Part shown: positions 37,298 through 52,200 of the stretch, piece after piece | Layout: each line of letters starts with the position of its first letter | Position numbering within the stretch: the stretch's first letter is position 1 | Assembly (NCBI RefSeq): GCF_964204865.1 | Contig: NC_135256.1 | Location: forward strand, 23,154,703 to 23,218,702 | DNA from: Styela clava | Lineage: Eukaryota; Chordata; Ascidiacea; Stolidobranchia; Styelidae | Reading direction: 5' to 3' | Length of the DNA stretch: 64,000 nucleotides | The notes under the pieces: model-generated | The model's input: only the letters and a program-made list of their open reading frames with translations | The model's database searches: none | What the model was told of the DNA's origin: nothing | Program-made: the position numbers and the translations under genes

Positions 37298-40200
37298 ATG
37301 GGCTGTGATTTTTCTTGTTTTCCAAAATTTCTCAATGAAGAAAAATTTTTTGACTCATCAAATATAAATTCATCAACTAGCTTTCTTCAATGTGCAATAT
37401 CTGGTAACATGGTCGAAGTCGGATACCGTGTTATTCGTGGGCCGGACTGGAAATGGGGTGATCAGGTAATATATGAAATAATGATTTTGTTATAATATAA
37501 ATGTACAATAGTTTTGCCTTCTTTTGCTATACATCAGACCGAAGGTCAAGGCGTGAAATTGAAACCTTTCTACTTTCGTTACAATAACATATTTAAAATA
37601 TTTAAAAAATGTGAAAAACTGAACTTGATAAAAACTAGTTCGAATTTTGTAAAATCATTTTTCTACCTAAATCTTGATAAAGTGCAAACGTTCGGTAGCC
37701 GAATTGACTGCGACATTAGTTTCCATAGCTCTCCAACAGATGACAAAATATTGAGTCAGGACATACATGTTGACATTACCGGTAATATGTAATAATTAGT
37801 ACACTGCAATCAGATGTCTGCTTCCTTAACACCTAATTCACTACTTCATATCTTTATCAGATAATGTTATTCAATTTATTTTTTAAAATCAAGCTCTTTT
37901 GGGCTTCCATGTTCAAAAGGCATCACCCAATGGCTTCACTAGATGACATAAATATGACACGCAATAGTTAAGATTTTCATTAGATGTTTTTTCTTTCCTA
38001 TATATATATATCATGTTTCTTAATATGGGTACAATCGTACCCCTAGGGCCTAGGGTTTGGTGGAGCTTTTCCAAGAGTTTGAGGAACGTCCTCTGAAACA
38101 GTTGTACATCATTAAACCTTTCCCAAATCCAGCCTACTAAATATGCAAAAATAACTACCGCAACTAGTTCGTTTCAGATATACAAACTCACATTCTTAAA
38201 CAACTCATAAAATAGCTTAGCTGTGTGTAGCTTTGTGCAGATATAAGTTTCAGTGGATTTGCCAATAACTGTCACCTTACTCCTTGAAATTCCAGTACAC
38301 TTCATCGAAAACTCAAATCGTCATAGATGTTGTATGCTTGGATGTATTTCTCTATGATAGCACTTTTCATTGCTTTCTGATCATTGGGCGTGAGAAATCG
38401 TAGGGAGCTATGGGTTTTAATAATATTTGCGTAAATGACACCTTATTAATTCATAATCTACATATAAGTGAAAGATTCCTAAAGACAAGTAGAAGATTTG
38501 AACCAAGTATACATAAATGAATCTGAAATGAGGGTGTTTGAATTTCACCAAGTGTTGAATTTTTGACAAAGAAGACATCACATTAAAATTTCTGTAAGAA
38601 AATTGGAAAATACCACCAGATATGTTCAATTTTTAATAGATTGTTGCTATTAGTTAAAATCATCAGTACACGAAAAGCACCATAACTTTTGTTATAGTAG
38701 CACCTTGACAAATAAAAACGATAATTTCATGTGTCTACGCCACACATTATGATATGTTGAAAAATTTTGAAATATAGTTAATAGTCATCGAAGTTGAAAC
38801 AGTGAATTGTGCTCGCGATCTACCTTCTTATCTTTTGTTAAATTACCGTTGTGCCACATCCCACTTTTTTCCCGATTATGATGAATATAAGAATATAAGC
38901 TAACTAATGTATAGCCTATTTAATCAAATTAATATTTTACTAAAATAAATACCGGTAGTATTCTTTGCGATTCTTTTGCGGATCTTGGTATTTTTAACGG
39001 CGATAACGACTCCGCAAGATCGCAAAAATACGAATCAAAAATTAATTATAGGCCAGGTTCCCACACGTTTCATGTCATTGCTGTGGTACTTTACCACACA
39101 TTTTATGTCCGCAGATTGTCGTGGTATTTAAACTTTAGATATTTATCGTAAGTCGACGCAACCGTGAGTTACGTTAAACAGAATTAATACGGCAAGGCAT
39201 TTTAAATCGTGGTATCAGCCACACGTTGGATTGTTTGCGCAACAGAAAATCATACCCTAAAAAAGTCGATTCTTCTAACTATTATTATCAAAAATATTTG
39301 CGGAAAAACGGGAGATAGTTATTTTTCTTTCGAATAAATCAGTTTGTTTTTCAACATGCGACAATTTATGAACACAACTTATTTAATATCTGACCTTGGT
39401 TGGATCTATGCCAGACGCGTGAACCGTCACCATGTTCAATATTACTTTCCGTTTATTTGATCAATAGTTTTCAAGAAATATACTAAATTGTGTCTAACAC
39501 GATCCATATAAAAGGACACAATCAAATTTTGATTTCAATTCCGTTCTCGAAGTGCAGGACCGGAGTGTTTGGCTGAAGTAAACCCTTTATGGTACGGATT
39601 TCTAAATGTGAGTGCGTTTGATTAATAATTGCGGCTTTACGGTAATTCTCAATTTTTCGACGTAGCTGGTAATGAATACGTAAATAACGGTAAGTGGAAG
39701 CCTTGCAAAACGCGCTCGCACAGATAACAAACAAAGTGCCGATTCTATTTCATCGTTATAACAACACCTGACAAATCGCAGAAAAACGTTTGAAGATTTC
39801 CCTCGAAAAGTTATCTAAAAGTTATCTAAACAGAAAATTATGAACTCAATGTAAAGCTAACACTATGAAAATTAGTCAGTGTATGCCCACAGAGCCATAC
39901 CAGTTTATAATAAAAAATAACCTTTTCAGACAATTTCATGATTATAAACACATTTGACTCCATTTGGGAACTAAATTACCAAGCTAAACTTTTCTGTCGC
40001 TCTGTATTCCAGTAATGACTAGCTCTACTTGGTATACAGTTATGTAGTTACTTAAATTAACCCTGTATTCAGGACTAAGTTAGATATTGCATTATGTAAA
40101 TGTTATTTGAAGAGGCTAGCTCGTCCGAATATGGAATTTTAGATATATATGACAGAAATTTAAAGCAAAAACCGAAAAAGACCACTTGGAATTGACAACG

Positions 40201-43200
40201 AAATAACGGATGTGCTCGGCAACGGGAAGACGTTTTACTGTTTGTCTAGACGAAATTTCATCGCAGTGTGACGTAGCGAAATATAGCAATGACGTGTGTT
40301 GTTCATCGTGTCAGATGAACAAGTCCGCGGTCCGCAAGTTGCACGCCTCTGGCACGGACAAATTGTTCTATATATGAGGCCTCCCGGAAAAAGTTGCGTT
40401 CTAAAACAAACTTGTAGTTTTTAATTCGGCACACGTAACTGCCAATCTAACACTTGATCAATTTTTGTCTGCTAGGCTCTATTATCGGAAATTTTTTACA
40501 GAATATGTTTATGGTAAGCATTAGGATATTGTTTATTGAACTGCAGGTTCTTTCTCCTTGTCTACTTCCTACTTCTGATCCGTATGCGAATGATTATTCG
40601 CTGTTCAATAAACTTATAAATTATAATCTTGTTTTGTGTGAAGAAGTTAGTCTATGATCTAACGAAAGCTTACAAATGTGCTTGCTATTTCGTGTAACGA
40701 GATTATGTTATTCTTATAGAATATGTTCACTTTCGGTATTTGTGTGCAGGCTGGTCCGACAAGGCGTCTTTCCTACCATGCATTGAAGCCTTAATAAATC
40801 GAGTCGTAGTTTCTCGACTCTTATTGCACCTACTAAATAAATGATAAGGACACGCACGCACGCATAATGCCTTTTCCTGTTCTTCGATTAGCAATTTCAG
40901 TTTGTTGTCTCCCCTTTTACATTTGCGAGCTTCGACAGAAGAAAGAGTTAGAGGGTAGCATGAACAAATAACATTAGCTGATCTATATTCGCCTCAAACT
41001 TTGATTTAGGCATTCATGTCGGAGCGGGGACGCATTTCATCTATCGAGAGTTTTTTACGAAATTATGTTGCTTATTGGATCGCTCTTATTTTACTTAATA
41101 ATATCAGTGAAGCTACACCTTTCCCAAGCGTGGTCTGTGATGGATTGTGGAGGTTGTTTTTGGTTCGAGATTTACGTTCGCGTACTAAATTGCATGAAGG
41201 CAGTTAATGAAATTTCGAGAAACCCTGTCGTAATCGACCGAGGAAACAACTTTTGTTAGGAATATGAATTATTTTGGTATACTGCTACTTTAAGGTATAA
41301 TTATATTTAATAAATGATATTAACTTTCCAAACCCCTTTATCGGGTTGCGCGTGGTGTTTGTGTATAATTTGGAAAGTTGTTGGGTCCTATCTGACGTGA
41401 AATACATGAAAAATCTGTAAAAGTGGATATAAATCACCAGATTTGAGCTTTTTATTGATTTTGATAATTTTTTACTTGAAACATTGTAATTCGAAAATAT
41501 AACTGTCTTTGTTTAGAAAGTTCGACAGTAGCTTCAATAAAAACCATACTTTGGTCAAGGCATTGAGACGTTGCACTGATAATAAATAATTGAAAATATG
41601 GCGAGACCACATTTTGGGTCGATAATTTGGAAATAAAAAATCGCGCGATTGAACGAAGTTGTCGACCAATACGGAAAGGAAGAAATATGGGACAAGTTAT
41701 CCCCTGCCTGAAAACAAACCAGGTTTTTATCTCAATGGTTGTGCTATATTGTTGTTGTATTGTATTGTCGTTTCTGTCGACAAACTACTAAAAAGGAACT
41801 GACAGAAAGAACTTGTCTTGCCGGGAATGATCAACTTACGAGAAAATATTCTCCCAGGAGAAAATAGTCCTCGAAGAAACTGCGTGAATATACTTTCGCT
41901 CGATATAACCATTTCGCAAACAAAGAAATAAAGGTTGATGTATTTTTGTGAGTTTTGCAGTTTATATTTTGAAAATAAAACTATTCTGTGAAAAAAATTT
42001 AGCTTTAAAATTGTGCGGAGAAAATATGTTTTTCGTGAGGTAATCAGTATTCAGTTTAGGACAGCATGCGACGTCATTTGAAAGTTAACAATAGAGATAC
42101 TGCAATTAGACTCGAAAACGTTTTCTCCAAAGTCCGTTCTTGGGAAACTAGATTCTCGCAGCGGGCGTTGCAGATGGTTTTCCGCCAACCCATTTAGGGC
42201 GTATTTCCTCTTTATAGCATAAATTTTCCATAGGAAGCGTGTAAAAGGTGGGTCAGTAGCTGTAGAGATGAATAATTTGCTCAAACTCTCGCGTTACGTC
42301 ACTGTGAATAAATTTGACCTTATTAATCTTCCATTCGATCTTTTTTTTGTGTTATGTGTAGGTTGAAATATATATTTTCAGATATGCGTTCTAATCGTTC
42401 GAACTGTCATTCAAGTATTTTGTCGGGAGCAGGTACTCTCGCGTATTTCGTTATAAGTTGTATGTTAGAGCAACTTTCCATTACCGTAAATTGATTCGTA
42501 TATCGTGACCAAAACACCATGCCATTGCTGTCAGAATTAATACAATACAGTACAATAAACCATTTAAATGGATTCTATTCCAAATGAAAATCGATATATA
42601 TATATTGTTGATTGAATTTTTTTTTTTGCTGAGCATTGTTACTATCGTTTTATTTGGCGTTCTCATTACCATGCATGTCCATGCGTGTGCCAGATCGGAT
42701 CGAATAGTCGAATGTATTCAAATACTACAAATGCTGAATAGCGTTTTTAATTTTCATTCTTTACAAGAATCATAACTTATATTTCATCATAATAAAGGAT
42801 AGTCATGTGCGGCCACGGCTGTAAAACCTATAACACGAAAAAAGGGGCACGTTGCGCGCATAATTAATTTTGTTTGTTCATCTTGAGTTTCGGTCGAAAC
42901 GAAGCAGAATGCGAAATTTTTTTTCTTACTTGCGAATTACAGTGTCTTGCGCAACGATCGTTTCCAGTGTAGATGATATTGTTTAAAACCTTACCGAATT
43001 TCAGCAATTATTTTGAGTCGTTATCCGCGTGTCGTTGATGATAATATTGTTCAATTTAATCGGGGGGAATTAATTTATGAGCATAGATGAGGACGATCAA
43101 AGCCGCCATAAGATTAAAACCTGGGCCGACTTGAAAAACTTCTGCTTCTCAAGCTTCTGAGTTTCAATACTTCATAGGCATTTAGAAATTTGGGTTTCGG

Positions 43201-46200
43201 ATCCATTTCATTCGATTTATCTTTAGCGTCGTAATGACGACGATCGCTTAATTTGATAGTATTTGAAAACGTTATTGTTTACTCTGATATAGTACAGGAT
43301 ATAGTCAAAGTAGGTCACTGCTTTGATCATAGTTTTATTACCTTTTGCATTTTCCCACTGAGCGTATATTTTCACGGGTAAAACAAAAATTTCCATCTGC
43401 GATATCGGTAATAACACAAGGCTTGATACTTGTGAGATAGAGGTAAGTGACGGAACTAAGCTTACCGATGTCGGCTTGTGCACTGAAAGCTACAGCTGGG
43501 TTTGAAACAAAACTTAGCCATGTGAAAGCTTCACCATATTATTCTTAATTCAATCCTTTTTATTGTTAATTATATAATCAAACATAATATATAATATCTC
43601 TGAGTCGGGCTCATATTATTTTAATATCAGGATGGTGGTGATGGACACGTTGGAACAGTGGTTGAAGTTGGACACACTGGTAACAGACTGCTGCCTGATA
43701 AAACTGTTATGGTTCGCTGGGACAACGGCAGGCGTACGAATTATCGTGTGGGGCTTGAAGATGCATTCGATTTGCTAGTCTTCGATGGCGCCCCTTCAGG
43801 TAAGACGTGCTGGTGTCACGACTGATCAGTGGAAAGATGAAATTAAAAATAATTAGACCTAAATTAGTGTCTGAATGTTCTAATCTAAATTTATCCCAAT
43901 CCATTGTTTATATGTGAAATATGTACAACTTTCATAATATCTATAATTATATTATAATTAATTATAATCAACAGCTGTATAATTCAAGTCGGAATATTTG
44001 AGAAGGAGAGCATACTTGGTAAAAATGAAATTTTACAGCATAACAGGATAGGGATCTTTCTGTTTTTAAAAGTCTTCTTAATCTGCCCCCAAATTATATT
44101 TTTAATGTATTTCACTTTTGTTTTCTATCGCTAGTAGCAACAATCACAACAACATTTAAATTAAAGTTTTGGTAGCTATGGCAACATGAGATTATTTCAG
44201 AGTTTGATAAGTTTGATAACTATTAAAGTTGTATTTTTGGACACGTAGTGGACATAGAGATCGTTTCAATATTATGTTGTTGTTCTTGTTCTTTGACACG
44301 TTTTTCAAAAGTCGCTTTTCTCTTTGATTACTGGACCAATTGCTTTGAAATTTTCAGTGGTTAAAGATAAAAATTTTCTTCAGAAGGCTATTACTTTTTT
44401 TTGCTATGACGTCATCAAAATTATTGCCATTGGGTGTCGCTACGTGTCCATATATTTGAGCATAGCTCTCTTGTTATAAATCAACTCACTGTTGTTGCTG
44501 CCAGCACTATTTATATTGGCATTTAACTGAGAATTAAATTTATACTCATTTTCTGATTTTTTGTTGTTTATGTTTATTGCTTTCTTCCTCAGGTGTTAAA
44601 CATTTCAACAAACGTTGTGATGGGTGTGGTCGTCGTGGCATTAAGGGTATTAGATGGCAATGTACCCAATGTGACGATTATGACCTTTGTACAAAGTGTT
44701 ATATGGATAATGTACACAATTTGCAACACAAGTTTAGAAGATTTTTGTCGAATAATTCAACAGGGTAAATATGATTTGTTTCCATTATTTGTGTTTGTTC
44801 AGATCATAGAACATTTTTAGCCTTTATTTTATTGTTATATTAAACAGTAGTTATATTTAAAGATGAATAAACCTCAGAATGCAACTGTTTATAAGAGAAC
44901 TCATTGATATGTCTCCACAATATGCTTCATTTATTTTGTGAAAAAGTTGACGTGACACTAATTTTTGATCTAAGTGATTTAATAGTTGAATTTGTAGTTA
45001 TTTGAGATTTAGAATAAGATACCCAAATATAACTTTCTGGTGCTAAATTTTGGGTCACAACGTTCTATTGGTGATTACATTTCGCCCCATTTTAAACAAT
45101 TTACTTTAATTTCTAGTGTTTTGATTCATAAACGAGCCAAAAGTCGAAAGAGTCGAGCTTATGGAATTTTTCCGGGTGCAAAGGTTGTCAGAGGCTGTGA
45201 CTGGATTTGGGGAAATCAAGATGGAGGCCAAGGTAGCATTGGGATTGTTACCGAAACACGGTAAGACAAATTTTCCCTTCTTCAATATGTGCCTGTTTTC
45301 AATAACTTCATTTCCTACATAGGAGTCTGGATGAAAATGATTTGGGTCGAATGACATTTTAAAATTAAATGTTTTGAGTATTGAAAGAAATGCTCAATTA
45401 CTTTACATATGAATTTATTATTCTAGAATAGTTAATTCGAATCCAGAATATTGAATCCTGATTCACGTTTTTTTTGCAGCAAATAAGAAAATAGGGGGAA
45501 ATCTTCCACCACAGGGCTGGATTGAAAATTTATAAAGCAGAAATTTTCATAATTTTGGCAATATACATTTTATTTTCGACTTGAAATTATACCTGCCTAT
45601 TTATGTAATCTCAAATACTGATAGGCTAAATTAATACTTGCATTATAGATTTTGATAGTAAAAAGTGAGGTGCAAAAAAATAGATATAAATCAGCATTAA
45701 GGTATTAATAATATGGAAGGGCATGTGCTTTGCGAGCAAACGCAAACAATCAAATAGGAGAGATTTTGACTCTGGTTTTATTGCAAAAGAAAAAGCTAGT
45801 CTATCTCTGATTAAACTGTCGCATGGTGCTGAAGTAACCGAATTCTGTATTCAGATTCTTTTGGATTTAAATACTTTGGGATTCACATCCGACAAATTCA
45901 ATTGACCATCCCTAGATAGGGCAATGTACAATTTTGACTTAGTTAGGAAACGTATTACGTATTGGCTTTCTTTCTTTAATTATTTGGTGAGGCCTGTTAT
46001 TTTTGGTCTTATTCATAGAAAGGTATGAAAACCCCTCCTTAAAAAACTTCAAAAAAATTAATATTAAAAATTAATTCACATTTATGTGAAAAATAAAATA
46101 ATTTTCGACAATGCAAATTATTGATATGTAGGCTAATTGTGCTGATTTTTAGAAGAATCTCATATTATCGGATGATTTAATATCGTTAGCTTTTTTGGTA

Positions 46201-49200
46201 TTGTTGTACGATTTCTTTCAGCATATATATCTTAGTATAACCGATGTTTCACTTTGTTTTTCTTTTAACAGAGGATGGCAAAATGAGTCTGATGCAAGTG
46301 TGGCGTCTGTATCTTGGCACGGCAACCGATCCAATGTATACAGGGTTGGACACAGAGGAAAAATGGATGTCAAGTATGTTTCACCAGGCAAAGGTCCATT
46401 ATATTACAAAGATCACCTCCCAGTCGCAGGTAGGATTTCAACTATAAGTTTATTTACAGGGCCTATTTTCTATACATTTTTAAATATTGTAAGAGAACAT
46501 TTCAACTGTGTCTACTTACTTTTAATGAATATTTAGGACAAGATGTGGTAAATCTGGCTCTTGTTCAACCTCCAAATCTGTGTCCGTTTAATGTCGGCGA
46601 CAAAGTCATTGTCTGTTTATCTATTGATGTTCTCAGACAAATGCAGGAAGGGCATGGAGGATGGAATCCTAAAATGGCAAACGTGAGTGTTGACATGGCT
46701 TGTACATATTCGAACAAAATCTATTCCGTAATTACTGCTAATTGACCACGTTATTGCAATAGTTTCACATACATCGCACTTATACATTTCTGTGGTCATA
46801 AAGTATGGAATCAAGACGACATGTGTTGCAAGCATTTCGGTACATTTAAATTATTTGAATAAGCTGATACTGGGTAAACAAAATGAAACGGACAAGAATA
46901 TTTGCGATGGAATAAACAACTGTTATTTGCGAAAGCAGATAAAAGTGAACATTATTTGTTAAAACTTCGAATAAATCTGCGCCCCCGATTCCGCATATAT
47001 CAAGTAATGATTAGACGCACCGTTTAAACACCCGGGTAAATTCCGCCATAATATAATAACAAGCAGAGTTGCATATTTCTCAACTTGTAGAAATAAGAGC
47101 ATATATGTTGCAGAATATAACCAAGGCATTAGATTACATGCTATTCGCCGTATTCCAACTCGCTTACCGGTAGTTCTACATACATTTGACTTTTCACGGA
47201 GGCGCATCCATTTTTGAAAATTCTCATTTCGACTTCAACGTTTGTTCACGAGGTATATTAATAGTTGTGCAGCACGAAACTAAACCAGAGGAAACGTTTT
47301 GGGAGATGTTCACTAGGAATATGTGCGTTTTGCCCTTACGTAATTCAACATTTACCGACGTAACTGAAAATAAGATTCGTAAATCCGTAAAATAATATGC
47401 AAGCCGAGTGTTACTAGCGCATACTTATTTTGGATCACAATATTTGACAATGTTTTTAAATTAGATTGTCATGATGTTTTCATTGAATAGGAATTACTTT
47501 CACACTGCGCATTTTTTGCAGTTAATTGGAATTGTTGGTGTTGTTCATCGTATAACTAACACTGGGGATGTCAGAGTTCAATATAAATTGATGCCAACAC
47601 AATCATCGTCTCCACAAGTATCATCTACACCGTCTGTCTCATCAGCTACTGATAGTAACAGATGGACTATCAATCCAGATGCATTAACAAAAATAAATGA
47701 AGGTTGATAAGTGGATTTTTATGAATAAATCGTATCCAAAATTCTTAGCTGCAAGGTATACATGATGAATTCCTTGAGGATTTCAACTATGATGTTCATC
47801 AATATCAGAAAGCATTGCTGTTTAGTTTTCGTTTTACTTTATATGATTTTGATACTTCGTGCATGCATTTTGAATGTGTTACACAATTTAGATTTAAACA
47901 ATCTTAATTGGTATCAGCTTCAGCTGTTTTATGCACATTAGTAAATTAAAAATAGTTCAATCTGCCAATCTCCTAACATGAGGTATGAAATAAGTTTCCA
48001 CTTTGTAAATTTCATCAAAACTGAAAAATAGGAGTAAATACATGATGTTATATTGTCAACAGGAAATCAGGTTATTGTTATTGACGATTATGCCAAAGTT
48101 AAGCAAATGCAATCATCAGAGCACGGTAATTGGAATGAAAAAATGAAAGAGGTAAACAATATTATTTGATCAATAGGCTAATTTACTTGGACTCACCTAA
48201 TCCTAATATTTTGCTGCAATCCCCTAAATTTACAAATATCTTTCCCCCTGTAAATAATATAGAAAATGCGAGACACATACTGAGTGTTTGACATATTTGA
48301 ATGTTTTCAAATTTCATATGATGCCCTTTTATTCTTTACTTTGTTTCTTTCAGTGTCTTGGCCAAAAAGGTGTTATTGCAGAAGTGTATGCCGATGGTGA
48401 TGTTAGAGTTGAGTTTTCATCACAGAGGCAGTGGACTTTTAATCCAGCTTGTCTAGTTTTTAATATGACAGCGGGGCGAACAAACAGCAGTTCTGTCACT
48501 GGCGAATTGACTGTATCACCTCCTGTACCTTTAAATGAAATTGTCACTGATAAACAAAGTAAGAGCACTTAATTAATGACTATATTGGTTATATCAGGTA
48601 TCATTGTAATTATGAATTCGAAACTTTAGTTACATCAACCGATATAAAAGTTTCTTTATGTTGGTCTGATCGTTCATGTTAAGAAATAATAGTAATGTGC
48701 GAAATTGATTCACGAACATACTTCTTGCAGTTTGCCTACCATGGCATCTTTTTCACATTTAGCACCATGCTAAATATATGGGACTCAATGGGAGCCCGTT
48801 TTTTCTTAACCAGACTAGTATTATTGCATACCATTATAACTTGGGTATTTCCATAGTAATACTAAAATTACGATTTTGAGGATGGGATTCTAGACTATAA
48901 TAGGGTGCTTGTTCTGGTAGGTATTTCATAACGATAGTTTAGGTACCAGATGCGTGCTGGTCGGCCATTTAAAATTTCGTTTCATTAGAAATTTTTCACT
49001 TCCTGAACTGAATCTTTAATGAAAACAAAACTCATAAATTTGCTCATTCATAAAAGAGAAACAAAAAAGCGCATATCTATCTCTTACATACCCACTCACA
49101 AGTCCGAAAATATAAGAAGGTATTTATTTTATTGAAAATAACCAAAGACAATTAATAGATTTGCCATTTTTTATTGCTAATTGGGTGTATTGTGACAATG

Positions 49201-52200
49201 CTGGTAAAATCCCGATGATGATATCTTAGCCAATGAGTATTTTTAAAATGAGCAATGGGTAATATGATAATTTGGATATACCGGTAGAATGTTACACAGT
49301 TTTTACCTCGGTAGTAGAAATAATTCGTTTGGGATTGGTGTTTGACTACCAATTTGTTCGAGTACCGAAACTTTTTTTGCCATAAGAAACAATGGTAATT
49401 ATTTCAATATGTTCGTACGCATTCCAAAATACTCAAAATATTAATAAAACTTGCACCTAAACAACAATAATAATAAGATCGAAGCCGACGCAAAAGATAA
49501 AAATCAGATTAAAATTCTGAATTCACTCCTTAATTTTCTTTAACATATTCCGCCGATGTGAACGCATAGTTTTGCCAGGAATATAAAAAACCAACTTATT
49601 GTATATATATTGAAAATACCCGATATTCGACAATTCGTTAAAAATATTTGAATTATTCGATTCGATATAAATATTCAATGTTTAGTGTTATCAGCGATAA
49701 TAGTCAATTGTTGTAATGAAATACAGTTTGTTTGCCACTTTCGTTTCTTCAAGCACTCGAACACTATTGAATGATTTTGGCAACGGGAGCGACATATTAA
49801 ATTGTAACAAAAATGAATTAGGTTGCACAAAAGTGAGAACACCTATGATAATAATAAGGGCGTAACGTTGAAGGGGAGGGCGAGCAAAACCCAAGCGCAG
49901 GATTGGCGGTGCGTTCAAAGACCACATATTAAATGAGCGGCCATGCACCTTTTTACAAAGGTGTGAGGTGGCGCGATAGCGCTCTTGTGCAACATATTGT
50001 AAGAAAATAGTTTTAAATAGGTAACTAGTAATCTTGATAGTTGTTCTCACTGTTTTTTTCTCCTTTGTCGCTTTATCATCACTTTTCTTTGGAGCCATGA
50101 TAAACGGCAACAAGGCAAGAAGAAGCTCTAAATCACAAAAGTTTCTCAACACGTGGCATCCCTCTTACTTTCTGACGCCAACTGATGTTAATTGAATGGT
50201 CGAGCGGCAGCCGACAGGCGCGGCTCGGATAAAATTTGGGGGGGGGGAGTTGGCGTCATTTCACCCGGTCGTGTGTTCAATCTCTGGATTTCCGTTTGAG
50301 TACCACAACATTTTTTATTTGTTTTTTGGTCGACTACCGAAATGTTTGAGAGTCCAGTCATTCAACTACCGAGGTATCACTGTATCTGACTATTGGCCAT
50401 AGTTTGCCTGTAATTTTGTTGAATAATATTTTTTAGGTACTCAAGCTTCATTGGAAATTGTCAACATGGCCCTTCATGGTAATTTGCCGGTAATTAAGAA
50501 GCTTTTGCACACATATGCCAACTTGGTAATTATATTTTTTAGCTGACACATGAAGTACTCACAAATTTTTGCCAATTCACTATATCGGAACAAAAATCAG
50601 CATTCCCTTAACCAAATGTTTATTTGTTAGAATAGGAAGTGACAAAATGTTGAAAAATAACAGAAGGCTATTTCTTTATTATTTTTTTTGACTTTCTAGG
50701 CAAAAAATTATCAATTTTGAGGACAAGAGACCAATGCACAAACATTGGCTATTTTTATCTAATCTCATTCAAAAAATAGAAATACACAAAAATTGAGTTT
50801 GGTTGGAGCGTTCGTCGCTGCTGTGTTTTATTATTTGGAAACAAAATGTATATATAGAGATATTATGAAGCAATTGGCAACGTTCTGAACCAAAATATTT
50901 GTTAATTTCTGGTCAATTTTTTGGTGCTAGCAAAAACTTTTGAATTCAACTATTTTTAATTATATACCATAAATGATTTTATAACCTATTCGGTGTGCGA
51001 AAATGTACATAAAAAAAAAAAAAGGTTCAACATTGAAACAGATGCAAACTGTCGAGAGGTTGTCTCGGCAATTAATTTGTGACTGGTCTGTTAGATCTGA
51101 CTACTAGAATTACTCCAAGATGATTTGTATGTGTTAGTTTTCCAGCTGAGAATTATGGATTAATGGTATTGAACATTGCAAAGTCTATATAACTGCCCAC
51201 CCCAGTATAGGTATTTGTTAGTATTCAGATATCAAAACAGTTTGACTTTGAGACAATATTTGCTCTTTCTTTATTTGCATTTAAAAAAAATTAATTCTCT
51301 ACCGCTTGAAGGTAAATTCCCAATGTAAGAATGGGCGAACTGCACTTCAAGTTGCGGCTTACAAAGGACATACAGAAGTTGTTCGTTTTCTCCTTGAAAA
51401 GTCGGCACTAATATCTCTTACGGATAGTGAGGGTGATGGAGCACTTCATTATGCTATTCTTGGGTGAGTTGTCAGATTTTTCGATGCAATCAGGCTATTT
51501 AGGCCATAAAAATTTGGACATGGGATATTATAACTTAATATATTTATTTTCTGAATAGTGGTAACGATGAATGTGTTCGGCTAATTCAAGCACAATCAAC
51601 AACTGAAGATGTAAACCTTGCAAACAAAAAAAAGCAAACTCCACTACATATAGCTGTTATAAAAGATAATGTTGAATGGGCAAAATTGCTATTAGAAACA
51701 GGATGTGATGTAAATATGCAGGTTTGGAAATGATCATTAGATTTGTTTACACTGAGTTTTAATATCATTTTTATATATGTACCGGTATATCTATTCTTCT
51801 AGACTTCATACATTTCTACCTAGACCTTAAACCATGTATGACAATGGCAGGATTGCATTCCTGTTTATCTAAATTGAGCATGGTATACTATAAACATACA
51901 TATTTCCCGCTTCAATTTTGTTGATAATTTTCTATGAATTTAAGATAAGACTTACATACAACCACTGACAAACTAGGAGCAGTGGAGTCATTTATTTTTC
52001 CTACAATAAGTGTTGATCGATGTTTGAAAGATTTTCAAACTTACTCTTCAGCAAAACTGAAGTCTAATAAATCATTTTGCCAGGATAACGAGGGAGATAC
52101 GGCGGCACATTGTTGTGTGAGAAACACAGACAATGCTGATATGATGAGATTACTATTATCACAAAGTAATTATGATGTAAATAAACAAGATGAACGAGGA

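Larger units (their letters stand above)
37298..43799 (+). other. mib2: mib2 exons 1-2: N terminus and first MIB/HERC2 domain
   Basis: Exon 1 starts MGCDFSC and has about 37 low-homology residues before EVGYRVIRGPDWKWGDQ. Intron 1 (6165 bp) splits the domain exactly before DGGDGHVGTVVEVG in exon 2. The domain binds Notch-ligand cytoplasmic tails in MIB1 (family knowledge). Residues 2-7 fit the N-myristoylation pattern (Gly2, Ser6) with Cys3 and Cys7 as possible palmitoylation sites. That extension is not part of the conserved MIB2 core. Confidence 0.85.

Noticed and set aside
49691..50152. 153-codon minus-strand frame as a host gene
   Set aside because: Its N-terminal part is a Tigger transposase start and the remainder runs through the nested MITE.
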